Assembly (NCBI RefSeq): GCF_002105155.1
Contig: NW_019029002.1
Location: 513,886-577,885, forward strand
Length of the DNA stretch: 64,000 nucleotides
Direction of reading: 5' to 3'
Source of the DNA: Lobosporangium transversale
Lineage: Eukaryota > Mortierellomycota > Mortierellomycetes > Mortierellales > Mortierellaceae
Part shown: in pieces, positions 23,434 to 35,343 of the stretch
Layout of the letters: each line of letters opens with the position of its first letter
How positions within the stretch are numbered: the stretch's first letter is position 1
Position numbers and translations under genes: made by a program
The notes under the pieces: generated by a model
Told to the model about the DNA's origin: nothing
What the model saw: the letters and a program-made list of their open reading frames with translations, nothing else
The model's database searches: none

Positions 23434-24028
23434 TTACGCCACACCCAATGCTTTCTTCATCTCATTCAACTTTCGACCCAAGTTATCCCGCTCGACCTCA
23501 CTCTCTGCATACTGCATCTTGGTCTCCACAAGTAGACCCTCCATATAACTCAATTGGTCTTCTAATTCCTCATTCCTCTTCAAATATTCCATGTTCTTGC
23601 GCAGTACATCTTGAATCTCCCCCTTGTATTGCTCCTCCTTCTCTCTCGCTTGAGAATCCACAATCTTTGTCAGATCGCTCACTTTCTGAGTCAACACATC
23701 GTTCCGGTCCTGAAGTTGAGCCATCTCCATCTTTCGTGTAATCAATTCCTTGGCCAGATCCACATGCTCCTTATTCAACTGATGCATCGATGCTTCCAGT
23801 TGTCGAACTTGAGCTGATAACTGTCGGTTAGCTTCTTTGAGCGATTCTTCCGCTGCAAGCTCCTGTTGTTGTTTCTGAATCATCGCTTGATGCTTTTGAG
23901 CATATTGTGCCAGCTTCCTAGGTGTCACCTTCACATTGTAGGCATCTTGAATAAGCAGACTGGAATCGTTCTATTATAAACAAACAAACAACATTGATCG
24001 ATTAGTCATATAATCACGCACGACCTTT

Positions 24029-24059
<31 letters not shown>

Positions 24060-24590
24060 CTCTCCCTGTCAAAACAAAAGTGAACACAAGATCAACAATC
24101 ACCGCGTAACTTGAACGCGCGCGCGTTTTTTTTTTTTTTTTTTTTTTTCTTTTTACTTACCATGTAGTACTCAAAGAGCCCATTTTTCAAAAATTCGACC
24201 AAGACTTCAAAGTCAAGGCTCAGAATCTTATCATGATTGGCTTTGAGGAGTGCGACCGCGAATCGCAAGATGGACTCGATACCCTCCACAAAGATAATGT
24301 CGTACACTCGGAACACGAGCTCCAAGGGGAACTTGTAGGCAAACAAGGTCATGAACCATTGGGATGCATACATGGTCGAGCGAATCCCTTGGTTCCGGAG
24401 ATGTTTGAACACCATGGGCACCGTCTCTTCCATCAATTGCTCAAATTGGAATAATCTCAACGTGAGTACGCTCATGTCGGGTGTGTAGTGGCCACGCATT
24501 TCGTAACAGGTCATCATCTTGACTAACATGCAGAACGCCTCTTCTTCTGGCATCTGTAATTACATGAAATAAAACGAAATGAATACACCA

Positions 24591-24622
<32 letters not shown>

Positions 24623-24829
24623 AGGTCAGAATCGTCAATATCATGCATGTGGCACCTGACACCTTGCAGCTTTTTTTTTTTTTTTTTTTTTTTTTTCTGT
24701 TTGTTTCTCTCTCGAGTGTCCCCTTTTTCAATGCATCACTCCATAGCCCAGCAAAGAGCGAGTCCAATACAAGAAAAAAAAAAAAAAGAAAAGAAAAAGC
24801 AGGTTCTTCCTAGTTCTTCCGCGGGAGAG

Positions 24830-24865
<36 letters not shown>

Positions 24866-27800
24866 TATAATTCACTTACATTCAACAACAATGGTCCAAC
24901 AATAAAACTGAGGCCTTGACAATATCCAACCTCGGTATCATAAAGACTGTACGCCTTGACCACATTGAATAGTGCCTCCTGACCAACACCATTGACCTGG
25001 AAGTACTCATGGTTCGGGAAAGTCCTATTCAAGTCTCGGGTAATTTGTTTCTCATGTACACTTGTCGACTTTAGGAGCTCTGCAAAAGTCGTCTCCAGCT
25101 GTGGATCCTTAGATTTCGCGAGCAGTTGCCAGATCAAACCTCTCAAGGCCGATGGGACACCCTGTTGAATCATCGTCGTCAGTTGCTTCGGGTTCCTCTT
25201 CACCACCCCATTGTAATCATGCATCAAAGCACCCCAGTAATCTTTAAAAAAAAAAAAAAAAAAAAAAAAGCGCAAAACGCCAAACGCGAAAAAAAAAAAA
25301 AAAAAAAAAAAAATTAATTTTTCTGCTAAATACATAAATAAAACCATTACTAAAGAAAGCGATTTGTTTGCTTTTAATCTTACCCCAATCGACGGCTTCG
25401 CCTGCGGATTCCGCCTTGGCATTTCCAATAGCTCGATCCATCTCAGATTCTGCAGGCTGTCTTCTTTTGGAATCCTTCTCCAACAACTCATTCTGTGCTT
25501 CCAACCTGGCCAATAACAAGTCCATATTAGAGTCATTGGTTCGTGTGGAGATGGTCGATGCTCTATCCGAACCTGGTCCTCCACTACGTTGGTTAGAGAA
25601 CCGGACGTCACCACTCATGCTTGTGCTACTCCTCGGGAAGCTGCCATTGCCGCTATTATCCCCAACGTTGGGGACCCGTTGACTGATCTGGCTCGGTGTT
25701 CGAGGCACAGCCGGGGCAGGAGCTTGAGTAGGTTGTGAATAGGAGAAACTACGGCTGAAGGCACCTTGGATCGAACTTGCAAAGGCACTGATGGAGGTAC
25801 TACGGGAACGGTTCTCAATTGAAGCAGCAGCAGCCACTGCCGGTGATGGTGAAGAGGCAACTGGAGTGGATGGCTGTGGTTGCGACCGTCCAAAGAAACC
25901 ACTGAATCCAAAGGCAGACGGTGTTGATGGTGTAGGTGTGGGCTGGATTACCTCATTAACTTGTTTAACATCCCCCATAGGTTCATCAAGGAGGTTGACC
26001 TCATTCATCTCTGCATCCGAAAAGACGGTTGCATATGAAATGGGGCGTTGTTTATCCAAACTGCTACTGCCATTGTTGTTTGCTGTTGGTGCTGCTGCTG
26101 CTGCTGTTGTGGCATCGCGAGAATGAGAAGAGGCGCTGGACATAGTGCGCATGAACAGAGTGGGAGGGATCCTCTTTGATGCCTGAGTCTTGAATGCCGT
26201 GGGTGAGTGCAAGTCAATGGATGTATCGGATGTATCACTACCGCCAGAATACCGCTTATCGCGCTTATCCATATAGGATGAAGCAGATGATGTAGACTTT
26301 TGAGAATTGGTATCGATTCCTAGGGGCGATCGTGGAGAAGGAGCACGCTCATCGGCAATTGATGAAGCAGGTGCAATTGGACTTGCTGCTGCTTTATCTG
26401 TCTCCGCCGATGATTTAGATTTGGCTACGGCTGTAGCAATGGCGACAGTAGATGCAGCCGCAGCTGTAGCTGTTGCTGCTGCTGCTGCTGCTGCTACAGC
26501 TACAGCTACAGGTGGGGCAACGGGTGATACAGGACTGGCTTCCTCATTGGCACCATAATCAAAGCGTTCCGCAATAGGAGCTGCAGAACGGGACGTGACA
26601 GGTGATGAAGGAGTTGCGGCCGAAGCAACTGAGAACAAAGACGCTGGACGCGACTTTGATGGAACTGGAGGCGGTGATGCTGGCGCATTAGATGGTGTAG
26701 GGGCAGTAGCAGCGGCAGTTGCAATAGTCACTGAAGTAGGACTGACAGGAGATACGGAAGCCTCTGCTTGCTCTGGTACTGATGCCTGTACAGGCATATG
26801 GGATCGCTCTCGGTCGGAATTCGATGACTCGGACTCGGACTCGGACTCGGGCTCGACTCCATAGTCCGCTGGCCTTTCATTATATCCGAAGGAATGATGC
26901 TTTATATGACTTGAGGAGGACTTTGCAGAATTGACAGAGACTCGGTTGTCAACTGCGGTATCTCGGAACATACTAGGGTTAGGGGGCGCTGGCTCATCAC
27001 CGATTCCATCATAGAAGGACATTGGATCCTGTTGCCCAGTAGCATCATCATAAGACGACCGCCTAGATGACTGCCTGGATGAACGTCTGGAAAAGTGTTC
27101 GGATGGTTGTCTGTTATAACTATCGATCGATGACCTTGGACTATCTGCTTTACGATAATCGTTCTGGACACCACCAACATCAGCTTTAAGAGACTGTGGA
27201 TAGCTTTCCTGATGATGTGTGGTATGGGGCTCTTCTTTTTCATTGTAGTTATAGTCATCATAAAGGTCATTGCCGTCGCCTCTATCGTCATCCCGGCTTT
27301 GTCTGCGACTTTGCTGATGATGGCTACTGTCATTACTTTGGACGCTAAATCTGTTTTGTTGTTGCTTCAATCGATGACTATCATTACTTTCAATGCTATA
27401 ACGGTTTGACTGTGGCTGCTGCTGTTGTTGATGTTGGGGTTGAGAGTGTGGCTGTGGACGGCTGGAAGAGGCCTCCACAAAAGCTTCTTCTTCATCATCC
27501 TCTGAACCATAGTCATAGGGTTCGTATGGTTCATCCTCGCTCTCTTCCTCCCAGGATCCTCTCCTTGGGCGGTCTTCTTTGGCCTCCTCTGGATGTGCCT
27601 CAAGGCGGCTATTCTGGGCATTGGCTGCAGCAGAGGAGATAGCAGTAATAGGAGAGTTCAATTCGTGGTGTGATGTACGAGAATATGTACTATTAACGGA
27701 ATGTCTGTTCTCAAAGTTATACCCATCAGGGAGTCTAGAGGAGACAGGAGATGTGACCTGGGAGGCATGGACACTATTGGCATTGGTAGCGTAGGCATTG

Positions 27801-28453
27801 GCATGGCTATAACTGCTACGGTTACTGTATCCCGTGTAAGAGTCGTGTCCTCGGGTGGCGACGGGACTTGCAGGCAGGGCAACGTTAGAAGGCGATACGG
27901 TCTGTTTAAGATGGGTTGCGTATACAGAGCCACTGCTGATGCTGCTGCTTCTGCTGCTTCTGGAATGGACGACCCCGGTACCGGTAGTACCGTTTCTGTT
28001 GCTGATGCTGCTGATGCTACTTTGACGGGAATGATTAACGGGAGTTGAGATACTACTTTGGCGAGAATGATTCATGGGAGCAGAGACGCTACTTTGACGA
28101 GAATGATTGACGGGAGTAGAGGAACTACTTTGGTGAGGATGATTGACGGGGGTAGAGATGCTGCTTTGTCGAGAATGATTAACGGAAGTAGAGACAGAAG
28201 CAGAGATAGGAGCGACAACAGCGCTGTGGTCTTTTGTGGCATGGGTTTGGTGAGTTTTATAATAATTATCATTGTCATCGTTATCGCTGTTGTTTCTGCT
28301 TCTGTTGTCTTCTTCATCCTCATCGCTGTAGCCATAGTGGTAAGCATCTATAGCTTGGTCCTGGTCTTCATCTGAAGTGGCGCCATAGTTGTCATAGGGG
28401 TCATACTCCTTGTCAGCGTTGTTTGTGGTGTATGAGGCGTGTGTGGTCGCCAT
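23434..28453 (-). CDS. TBC-domain Rab GTPase-activating protein, Gyp5/EVI5 type
   Basis: Four exons (25384-28453, 24880-25241, 24161-24553, 23434-23970) give 1453 residues. The first ~1000 residues are disordered and Ser/Ala/Gln-rich, with acidic patches and a repeat array. The TBC domain begins at DYWGALMHDYNGVV and QQGVPSALRGLIWQLL. The arginine finger is in ITRDLNRTFPNH and the glutamine finger in EVGYCQGLSF; the domain continues through the exon starting MPEEEAFCML. The last exon is a long coiled coil (QVRQLEASMHQLNKEHVDLA and onward). TBC followed by coiled coil is the Gyp5/EVI5 layout; those proteins inactivate exocytic or recycling Rabs at the Golgi and sites of polarised growth. The start is the ATG at 28453 (MATTHAS). 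The N-terminal extension is far longer than in yeast Gyp5, so subfamily assignment is moderately sure. Confidence 0.9.
28022..28201 (-). repeat. Five tandem 36-bp units inside the Rab GAP gene
   Basis: Within the disordered N-terminus, a 12-residue unit VNHSRQSSISTP is repeated about five times with small changes (HPHQSSSS, MNHSRQSSIS and similar). The DNA units are 36 bases, as seen from the spacing of the recurring GAATGATT. Each intact unit carries RQSS, a basophilic-kinase (R-x-x-S) type site. Confidence 0.8.
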
Positions 28454-29187
28454 ATTGTGGTACACTTGTTTAATTATTTCAATTGTCTAATTCCTTTTCT
28501 TTCTTTCTTTCTTTTCTTTTCGTTTTCTTTTCTTTTTTAGGACGAGGTGAGAATAGGAGGTAAGGGAAGAAATATGGAGGATGTAGAGGGGATGGAGGGG
28601 GGGGGGGGGATGAGGAATGAGTAAGAAAGAGATGATGATGAGGAAAGAAAGAGAGAAAGATGTTGGTTGACTAGTTAGTGTACATGAATGTATCCTATGC
28701 CTGTTTGTTTGGTAAAATATTATATTAGGATTAGGATTAAGATTACAGACAGGACAGGGGTAAGAGGACCTAAAAAAAATCGACAGAAAATACATTCAAA
28801 CGTGTACTCATTGGATGTATTAAAAGAGCGTTTTTTGTGGATTGAATGCATTCAATTGGGCTCATTATTTACCAGTTCTCCATTCTTCCTCTCTCTCTTC
28901 CTTCTCTTTGTCTTCTTCAATATTCCATCATCCATCTTTGTGTTCCATTGCCCTCATCTGTGTTCCATCCCATGTTTTCATTCATGTAACACATCATTAA
29001 TAGGTATACATTAATCTATACATTTCAATATTTCAATCAAACCGTTATATACTGTTACAGTTACTGTTGCAGTATAAATGTAGCACAGATAGATAGGTAT
29101 ACAATTATATATTTATGAATATATTTATATATATATATTTATATATATATTTATATATTTTTGAAAATGCAGGTACAAAGAGTCTAA
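28454..29187. other. Intergenic spacer
   Basis: Promoter and leader of the Rab GAP gene and 3' end of the Avo2-like gene. It has TTTC-type repeats near 28495-28520, a poly-G run of about 10 near 28599-28608 and an AT-rich (ATATTT)n tract at 29105-29160. No gene is recognised. Confidence 0.4.
29105..29160. repeat. AT-rich (TATATTTA)n tract
   Basis: Alternating ATATATTTATATATAT units about 30 bases downstream of the Avo2-like stop codon. It may form part of the 3' processing region or be a simple repeat. Confidence 0.7.
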
Positions 29188-29690
29188 CTATTGTTTGACA
29201 ATAACACGCTTGAACTCTGACCAGGCATTGGTTGGGACAAGTCGTGGGGATGTTGCGCCCGAGATGGCACCGATGATGGGAGACAACGGTCCATTGCTCA
29301 GACTAGTCCATTCCTTACGATTCGACAAGGGTGCAGTCCCAGTAGATGATTGACCTTCAAGTGGGAATCCGCCTTCCTGTCCATTGCCAGAGTATAATGA
29401 TGAGAATGAAATAGGGGATGATCTGCCTAGAGATCGCCAGCATTCTATGGAAATAAAATAAATAAAAAAAGACGTGTCAACACGTGTTCATCTTTTTCTC
29501 TCATGTTTAAATTCCTTGACAGCTTTTCCAGCTTTTATTATTATTTTTTATTTTTCCCACTTTACCTTCCATATGAGCTGATACTTTGTCTGAGAATGCA
29601 AAGTCCTGAGCAGTCCAACCACCATTGTTCTTGATTGTAGCACTGCTACCTTTCTCGATCAGCAAGGTAATCGTCTAATTATGAATAAGG

Positions 29691-29724
<34 letters not shown>

Positions 29725-30663
29725 CATGATCAATTACAAGATTCAATGAGGATAAAGAACGGCCTATCGTTTCATTTTGTAATTAACCAATTATCTAGCT
29801 TGCTAATATAAAAAAGTAAAAAAAAAAAAAAAGTTTGCAATACCTGTAAATGACCATAAGAAGCAGCACTAATTAAACAGGAAGGAAATAAAAAAAAAAA
29901 AATGATCATTAGTCTACATTAAGTTTATAAAGAATAATCAAGTGTTGTGGATATTATACATATATAGCATATATTAGCATATATACTTACTGATGAAGTG
30001 CAGTATTGCCTTCCTCATCTCGATGATTCAGGTCGGCGCCAAGTTGAAGGGCGAGCTTTTGAAAATAAGAAGAGAAAAAAATGGAAGAGAAAAGAAAAAA
30101 AAAATGTTAGAGAAGGAGGGTTAAAGAGGATGAGATTTGAGCAGATGCCCAGTCCCGCTTGATTGTTCGAATATGAACATGAATGATTATAGATGTAAAT
30201 TACCTCGACCATGTTGACACGACCAAAACGAGCAGCAGCAATCAAGGGACTCCATCCTTGTTTGTTACACAATTCAACTGACCGAGGAAAGTTGGTTGCA
30301 TATGCCTCAAAGACCGTCTGGTGATCGAACTCGGCCGCAACCATCAGGATGTGATTCTTGTTGGCATCCTATATTCAGAAATGGATAGATATGATAACGT
30401 ATTAAAAAAATAAATAAATTAATAATTAATGACAAAGCATGGGAAATTAAAAGATATTTTGTGTAAAGGGCAAAGCAAAAAAAAAAAAAAAAAACGAACG
30501 GGGCCATAAACAGTTTGCTCCCACGCTCAATGGAGGGAATGGAGCTTCATAAAGCCGGGATGGTCGCTTCTATTCTTTTTTCTTTTCTCTTTTCTCCACT
30601 TTGCTCATGCAAGAGTGAGGTGGGCAAATTTAATCAAGTATGCAATTGCAGTTCATAAAACTG

Positions 30664-30694
<31 letters not shown>

Positions 30695-31192
30695 GTCTAG
30701 CAGAGGTAGTGGTAAATAATTATTTTTTTTTTTGTGCTTGTGCACATGCCAAAGATGCCATCTGACCGTTAAGAAAAAACGGTTAATCTCATGCATGGTT
30801 GCACGAGCCGATCCACATGATTCAAAAAGATAACTGCCCATGCGCGTGTTTTTCTTTTTTTTTTTTTTTTTTTTTTGGACACAGCATTCTCGTTCTCATA
30901 ATGAAAAAGAGACATATGAAAGATAAAATATGAAAGCTATACAACTACATCTATACATCTTATTCTTACTTACCCTAGAGATCTCATTCTGGTCATGTCC
31001 AAGACGAATCAAGGCTTCAACAATCTCAACATGGCCATGTCTGGCTGCCATCATCAGTGGTGTGTATCCTGAAGCAGGTTCGGATTCACACATCTCCACC
31101 GGACTTTCGAATTTAGACGCGATTCTGGTGACCAATTCAAGGTTACCCTCGGCGCAAGCTGCCATCAAACGTTGAAACTTTTGCTCAATCAT
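29188..31192 (-). CDS. Ankyrin-repeat protein, Avo2-like (TORC2 subunit candidate)
   Basis: Six exons (30974-31192, 30204-30368, 29991-30055, 29844-29868, 29566-29674, 29188-29444) give 279 residues. Ankyrin repeats are clear: GYTPLMMAARHGHVEIVEAL, GWSPLIAAARFGRVNMVELA, GNTALHHAASYGHLQTITLL and a partial first repeat, MAACAEGNLELVTRI. The spacing, the N-terminal position of the repeats, the phrase LIRLGHDQNEIS and the short Ser/Gly-rich tail resemble fungal Avo2, a TORC2 component at the plasma membrane. I rely on remembered resemblance, and generic ankyrin proteins are hard to separate, so the family call is tentative. The fourth exon is just 25 nt, and its inclusion is needed to complete the third repeat. 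Confidence 0.85.
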
Positions 31193-31904
31193 TATGTTTT
31201 TGTTTTGTTTTGGTTTTAGTTTGAGAGGAAGAGAAGGATGAAGTGCGTAAATAGGGTAAAGCTTGAATGTTGACAAGAGTTTCTTTGATGAAAAAAAAAA
31301 AAAAAAAAAAAAGAAAAGAAGAAGGAAATAAGGGGAAGGAAAGGGAATCAATAGAAGAGATGAGAAAGTAAAGAGTACAATGAGAATGGAAGATATAAAT
31401 GGAGATGAGATATATGTTGAAGATGTATATATTTTGTCTGATCGAGATGAGAAGGTAAAAAGTACAACAGGGTTAACAGGTGTAATATAACAAAAAAACC
31501 AGAAATACAAGTCGTGAAGTGAAAATGTGTGTGTGTGTGTGAATGCGGTATATAAGCAAGAGGAAGAAGAGGAGTCGTAAAATAAAAAAAATAAAAAAAA
31601 AAATAATAAAAAAGCAGTAGAGATGCAAATGAAATGAACAAATGAAATGAGAATGAAGTGAATGAAGAAAGAAGAAAAGAAATAAAAAATGCTGAGGAAC
31701 TTGTAGACACAGGGAATAGAACGACCTTTTTATACTTTCTCATTTGTCTTGACCTGAGTTGTCTTTGCTTTACGTTGTGTTGTTAGTCATCCTTTCAGGC
31801 ACACAACACGCGTGGTTTTGAATTAATTCAGTTCTCTCACTCTTTTGCACTTTGCACTTTGCACTTCGCCCTTCACACTCCTCACCTCACACCTCACACC
31901 TCAC

Positions 31905-31937
<33 letters not shown>

Positions 31938-32912
31938 GCGGGAGATGGCTTTGTGAGCGGAGAAAGACAAAAAAGAGAGCATGACATTCTTTTTAATACA
32001 ACTCAATCGCAAAAAGGTCATCCATCCACCAAAAAAAAAAAAAAAGAAAAAGAGCACACCATTGTCTACTCTCTCTCAACTTGTCTTATTCATTTGTTTA
32101 TTTAATCTTTTTTAATTTCAAATACGGTTATTATGTTATATATGGTGTTTAATAATTCATGGATGGGTCATCATCTTCATCTTTGAGAGAAAATTCTTCG
32201 ATGACTGTTTAACAATTATAAATTCAATGTTATAGACAACAATCAAAAGATAAACCACAAACCACACGCCATCTCTCTCAACTCCCCAGTTATGAAACCA
32301 AAGATGACTTACTTGTAAGGAAAGGAGCCGTTGTAAGAGTAACATAACATAGCATAATATATATATATAGTATTGCTATATCCTTGAAATAAAACAATGT
32401 TTATGAACTTGATTCGTACAGAACAAGCTACACAGCACACAAATCCTCTTTTAAAAAAAGAACGTTAGAGCAAAGATAGAAAAATAAAAAGGTTTAACGG
32501 TTAGCTTGCTTCTGAAATCAGACAGATTTGTCGATTCGAGTTGCGGTGCATCTGTCGGTGCGCTACACTCTCAAGGTTATTTTTATTTCCTTTCCTTTCA
32601 TTTTACAGGTCAAAAAAAAAGAAACGTGTGGAGAAAAATAAGGGGGAAAAAAGGAGGCAGGAGTAAAATTATGAAGAAAAAAAAAAAAAAAGTAAAACGT
32701 TTGCTCTCGAAATTATTTTGGTTTATTGGATTTATTGCCATTGTCATTGTTTGATGTTTGAAATCCAGGACGCTGATCTTTTTGGTAATAAAAAAAAAAA
32801 AAAAAAAAAAAAAAAACTTTTGTAGATGGGCGAGTGGAGAGCAATGTGTCATTAAACGACACAACACTCTCATCTAGTCTCTTTTTTTGTTTTTCTTTCT
32901 TTTCTTTCCTTT
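31193..32912. other. 1.7-kb intergenic region
   Basis: Contains a poly-A run near 31291-31311, a CACTTTGCACTTT/CACCTCACA repeat block at 31847-31908 followed by a poly-T run near 31908-31936, further A runs (32029-32045, 32790-32816) and a tRNA-like segment at 32491-32545. No protein gene is supported. Confidence 0.4.
31847..31908. repeat. Short direct repeats (CACTTTG / CACCTCA units)
   Basis: Three CACTTTG/CACTTCG units followed by three ACACCTCAC units in tandem, ending at a poly-T run. A minor simple repeat between genes. Confidence 0.6.
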
Positions 32913-32961
32913 CTATTCTAGTCTAACGCCGATTCTGCTTTTGTGGCCGTTGCTGCCGTTG

Positions 32962-33034
<73 letters not shown>

Positions 33035-35054
33035 GCTGGGCCTGATACAAACCAGTGTAGTATCCTGAATAGTACCACGCCATGATTAAATTGCTCAAAG
33101 CATCTTCATCTATATCCGGTCCTCCCTCCATCTCTATTCCCAATCCCATTCCCGAACTTATACCCGAGAATTGCCCTGGAACTGAAGGAGTTTGGGGGGG
33201 CATTGGAGGGATCATCCCATTCATGGCCCGATGATGATGCAAAAAAGATGGTGCTCCTCCTGCTCCTAACCCTAGCGCAGCATTTGGGCTCGGTCCAAAC
33301 GGCAAAGGCGCAGATCCACCCCACATCGGCGCAGGCGCGCTAAACCCACTAGGGAATAGGCCTGTAGTCGCAACTGCAGGCCCAGAAGGTATAGAATGAT
33401 GTGGATATCCAGGGTAGTACATATTTTGTTGGTACGGATGATGAATTTGTGCAGGATGGTGTGCATACAACGGCAAGGGTCCAGCAGAGAAAGGAATGGA
33501 TGGCTGAGCATTTGAGCTCGAAACAGCCCGTCTATTTTTGGGGGGGTATGCGTTTGAAAAACCAAAAGCAGCTGTCGTGCTTGTTGAATCCGTTGATGTC
33601 TTCGCTCTGTTTTTTTGGCTATTATTAATTTTACTGCTCCTATAGCCCCTAGTGACGCCATCCTCTTCCCCTTCTTCTCTTTCTTCTCTTTCTTCTCCTT
33701 CTTCTCCTTCTTCTCCTTCTTCTCCTTCTTCTTCATCGTCATCTCTGTCCTGTACTTCTTCTAGATCTTCTTCTTCTCCCTCCTGATCTCCGCCTGCAGT
33801 TTCAGATGGGTATGACGTAGCAGCAGTATACGAAGGATCATAATAATAGCCCAGTTGTTGATAATATGCAATCGTGGCAGCATCTGGCACTGTGCCAGTC
33901 GTGTCAAGTTTAGCAACCGCCCTCCTTTTTGTTGTTGCCTTAGTTGGTGGATTTTGATCAGAGAGGCTGAGCCTGTTTTTGCCGCTTTGGCCTGAATCGG
34001 TATTGATCGCACTTTTCTTTCCCCCTGTTACTGCTTGTTTCTTATTGTTATTATTTCCATGGGCCTTATTATTGGTAAGATTGTTGTTTTGGCTGATGGT
34101 CTTATTGATAGTGTTGTTTGATGGATGATGTTCAAATCTCGGTTTGTCTGCTTTTCTGAAACTGGGTTTCCTTTCTGTGACAATATGTTCCGAAGAGGAG
34201 GAGGATGAGGCTAATGATGTTGACGAGGGCTCAGTCGTGCTATGGACTTCTGTAGTCGATGCTCTTGTCCCTGCTCCTGCCGTCACAATCTGCGTAGATG
34301 TGTCGCCATCATCCGTTACTATCGAAGTGACTGAAGGTATTCCATCTCCATTGTTGAGCTTTACACGTTTTGATGCTGATAATGAATCCGTTCCCTGACT
34401 TTTCGTCTTTGCCAATCCTGGCGATCTATACAATAAGATAAAATAAAATAAAGAGTTTAATTTTTCAACTTTTTCTTTTCTTTGCTTTTCTATCCGTTTC
34501 TTTTCTTCTATCAAAGGACTTACTTTGAGATTCCCGCTGCCTCTACTGCTGCTGCTGCTATGGCCTCCATTTCCGCCCCTACTTTAACACTTTGCTTAGG
34601 TTTGCTGTGATATGTTTCATACTGCTTGACTGCCCTATCCCATGCCTCTATTAGCGCACTATCATCCCAAATCTCCTCGTGTGTCTAGTATAGCAAATGA
34701 ATGAGAATTACGCGTATGTGAGTCAGCTATACTTATTTAATGAGTGATGTTAGCCGTTGATAATCCTTTGTTTTTGCTTTTTTTTTTTTTTTTTTTTTTT
34801 TTTTTTCGAACAATCAATGTAAGAGGTAAAGGGGAGAAAAAAAAAGAGAGAGAGGAAAAGAAATAAGCTAATTATAAAATTACGAAACTCACCAATGCGA
34901 TCTCCTCTCCTATCTGAACATCGTTCTGTTCTTCGTCTTCGTTCTGGTCGTATTCATTGTGATTGTCACCGTTTTCATTGTAAGCGTCATCGCCGTCTAC
35001 ATCTGGATACCCTTCCTCATTGTTATATAAGAGACTTTCTACTTCTTCTGTCAT
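32913..35054 (-). CDS. SMN1: Survival motor neuron (SMN) homologue with large low-complexity insertion
   Basis: Three exons (34893-35054, 34524-34675, 32913-34425) give 608 residues. Exon 2 encodes IWDDSALIEAWDRAVKQY, the Gemin2-binding helix of SMN. Near the C-terminus SNLIMAWYYSGYYTGLYQAQ is a clear YG-box, the oligomerisation helix. These are the two hallmark ends of SMN, which assembles Sm rings on spliceosomal snRNAs. Between them lie about 400 residues of disordered sequence with Ser/Thr, Asn-Lys, an (EEG)n acidic run, and Pro/Gly/His-rich parts. No Tudor domain is visible, as in fission yeast SMN, but this protein is several times longer. After the YG-box comes poly-Gln, poly-Ser and poly-Asn. 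It is divergent from TRM7 across 289 bases. Confidence 0.9.
32955..33037 (-). repeat. CAG/CAA and AGC/AAC trinucleotide arrays in SMN
   Basis: Plus-strand TTG/CTG triplets encode consecutive poly-Gln, poly-Ser and poly-Asn just after the YG-box. The coding frame is intact through them. Confidence 0.8.
33661..33738 (-). repeat. Tandem GAAGAAGGA-type repeat encoding (EEG)n
   Basis: Plus-strand CTTCTC/CTTCTT units encode an acidic Glu-Glu-Gly/Glu-Glu-Arg run in the middle of the SMN protein. It is in frame. Confidence 0.8.
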
Positions 35055-35166
35055 TAGATTGCTATTATAAATGGGTAAAGAGTGCAATAAATAATGGTGA
35101 TTTTAAAAGACCATCGTTCCTCAAGCCAAAAAAAAAAAAAAAAAAAAGTCTGTAGAATTGTGCCAC

Positions 35167-35203
<37 letters not shown>

Positions 35204-35343
35204 CGCAGCAGATAAAAGCAAGCCACATCCATTCATATTAAATCAAAATCAACAAACTTTCACTTTGTCTCCAAAAAACAAGCTACCAAAAAGTCAGCCA
35301 GCATTTCATAACTGCCCATAAAGAACAACAACAATTTCACATC
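35055..35343. promoter_or_regulatory. Shared divergent promoter of SMN and TRM7
   Basis: 289 bases separate the two ATGs. The interval holds two A runs (35128-35147 and 35168-35199) and otherwise mixed sequence, with no TATA box obvious on either side. Both genes act in RNA maturation, so co-regulation is possible, but this is inference from arrangement only. Confidence 0.4.

Noticed and set aside
26307-26558. Ala-rich frame on the plus strand
   Set aside because: It is antisense to the Ala/Ser-rich part of the Rab GAP; the composition is a mirror of GCT repeats.
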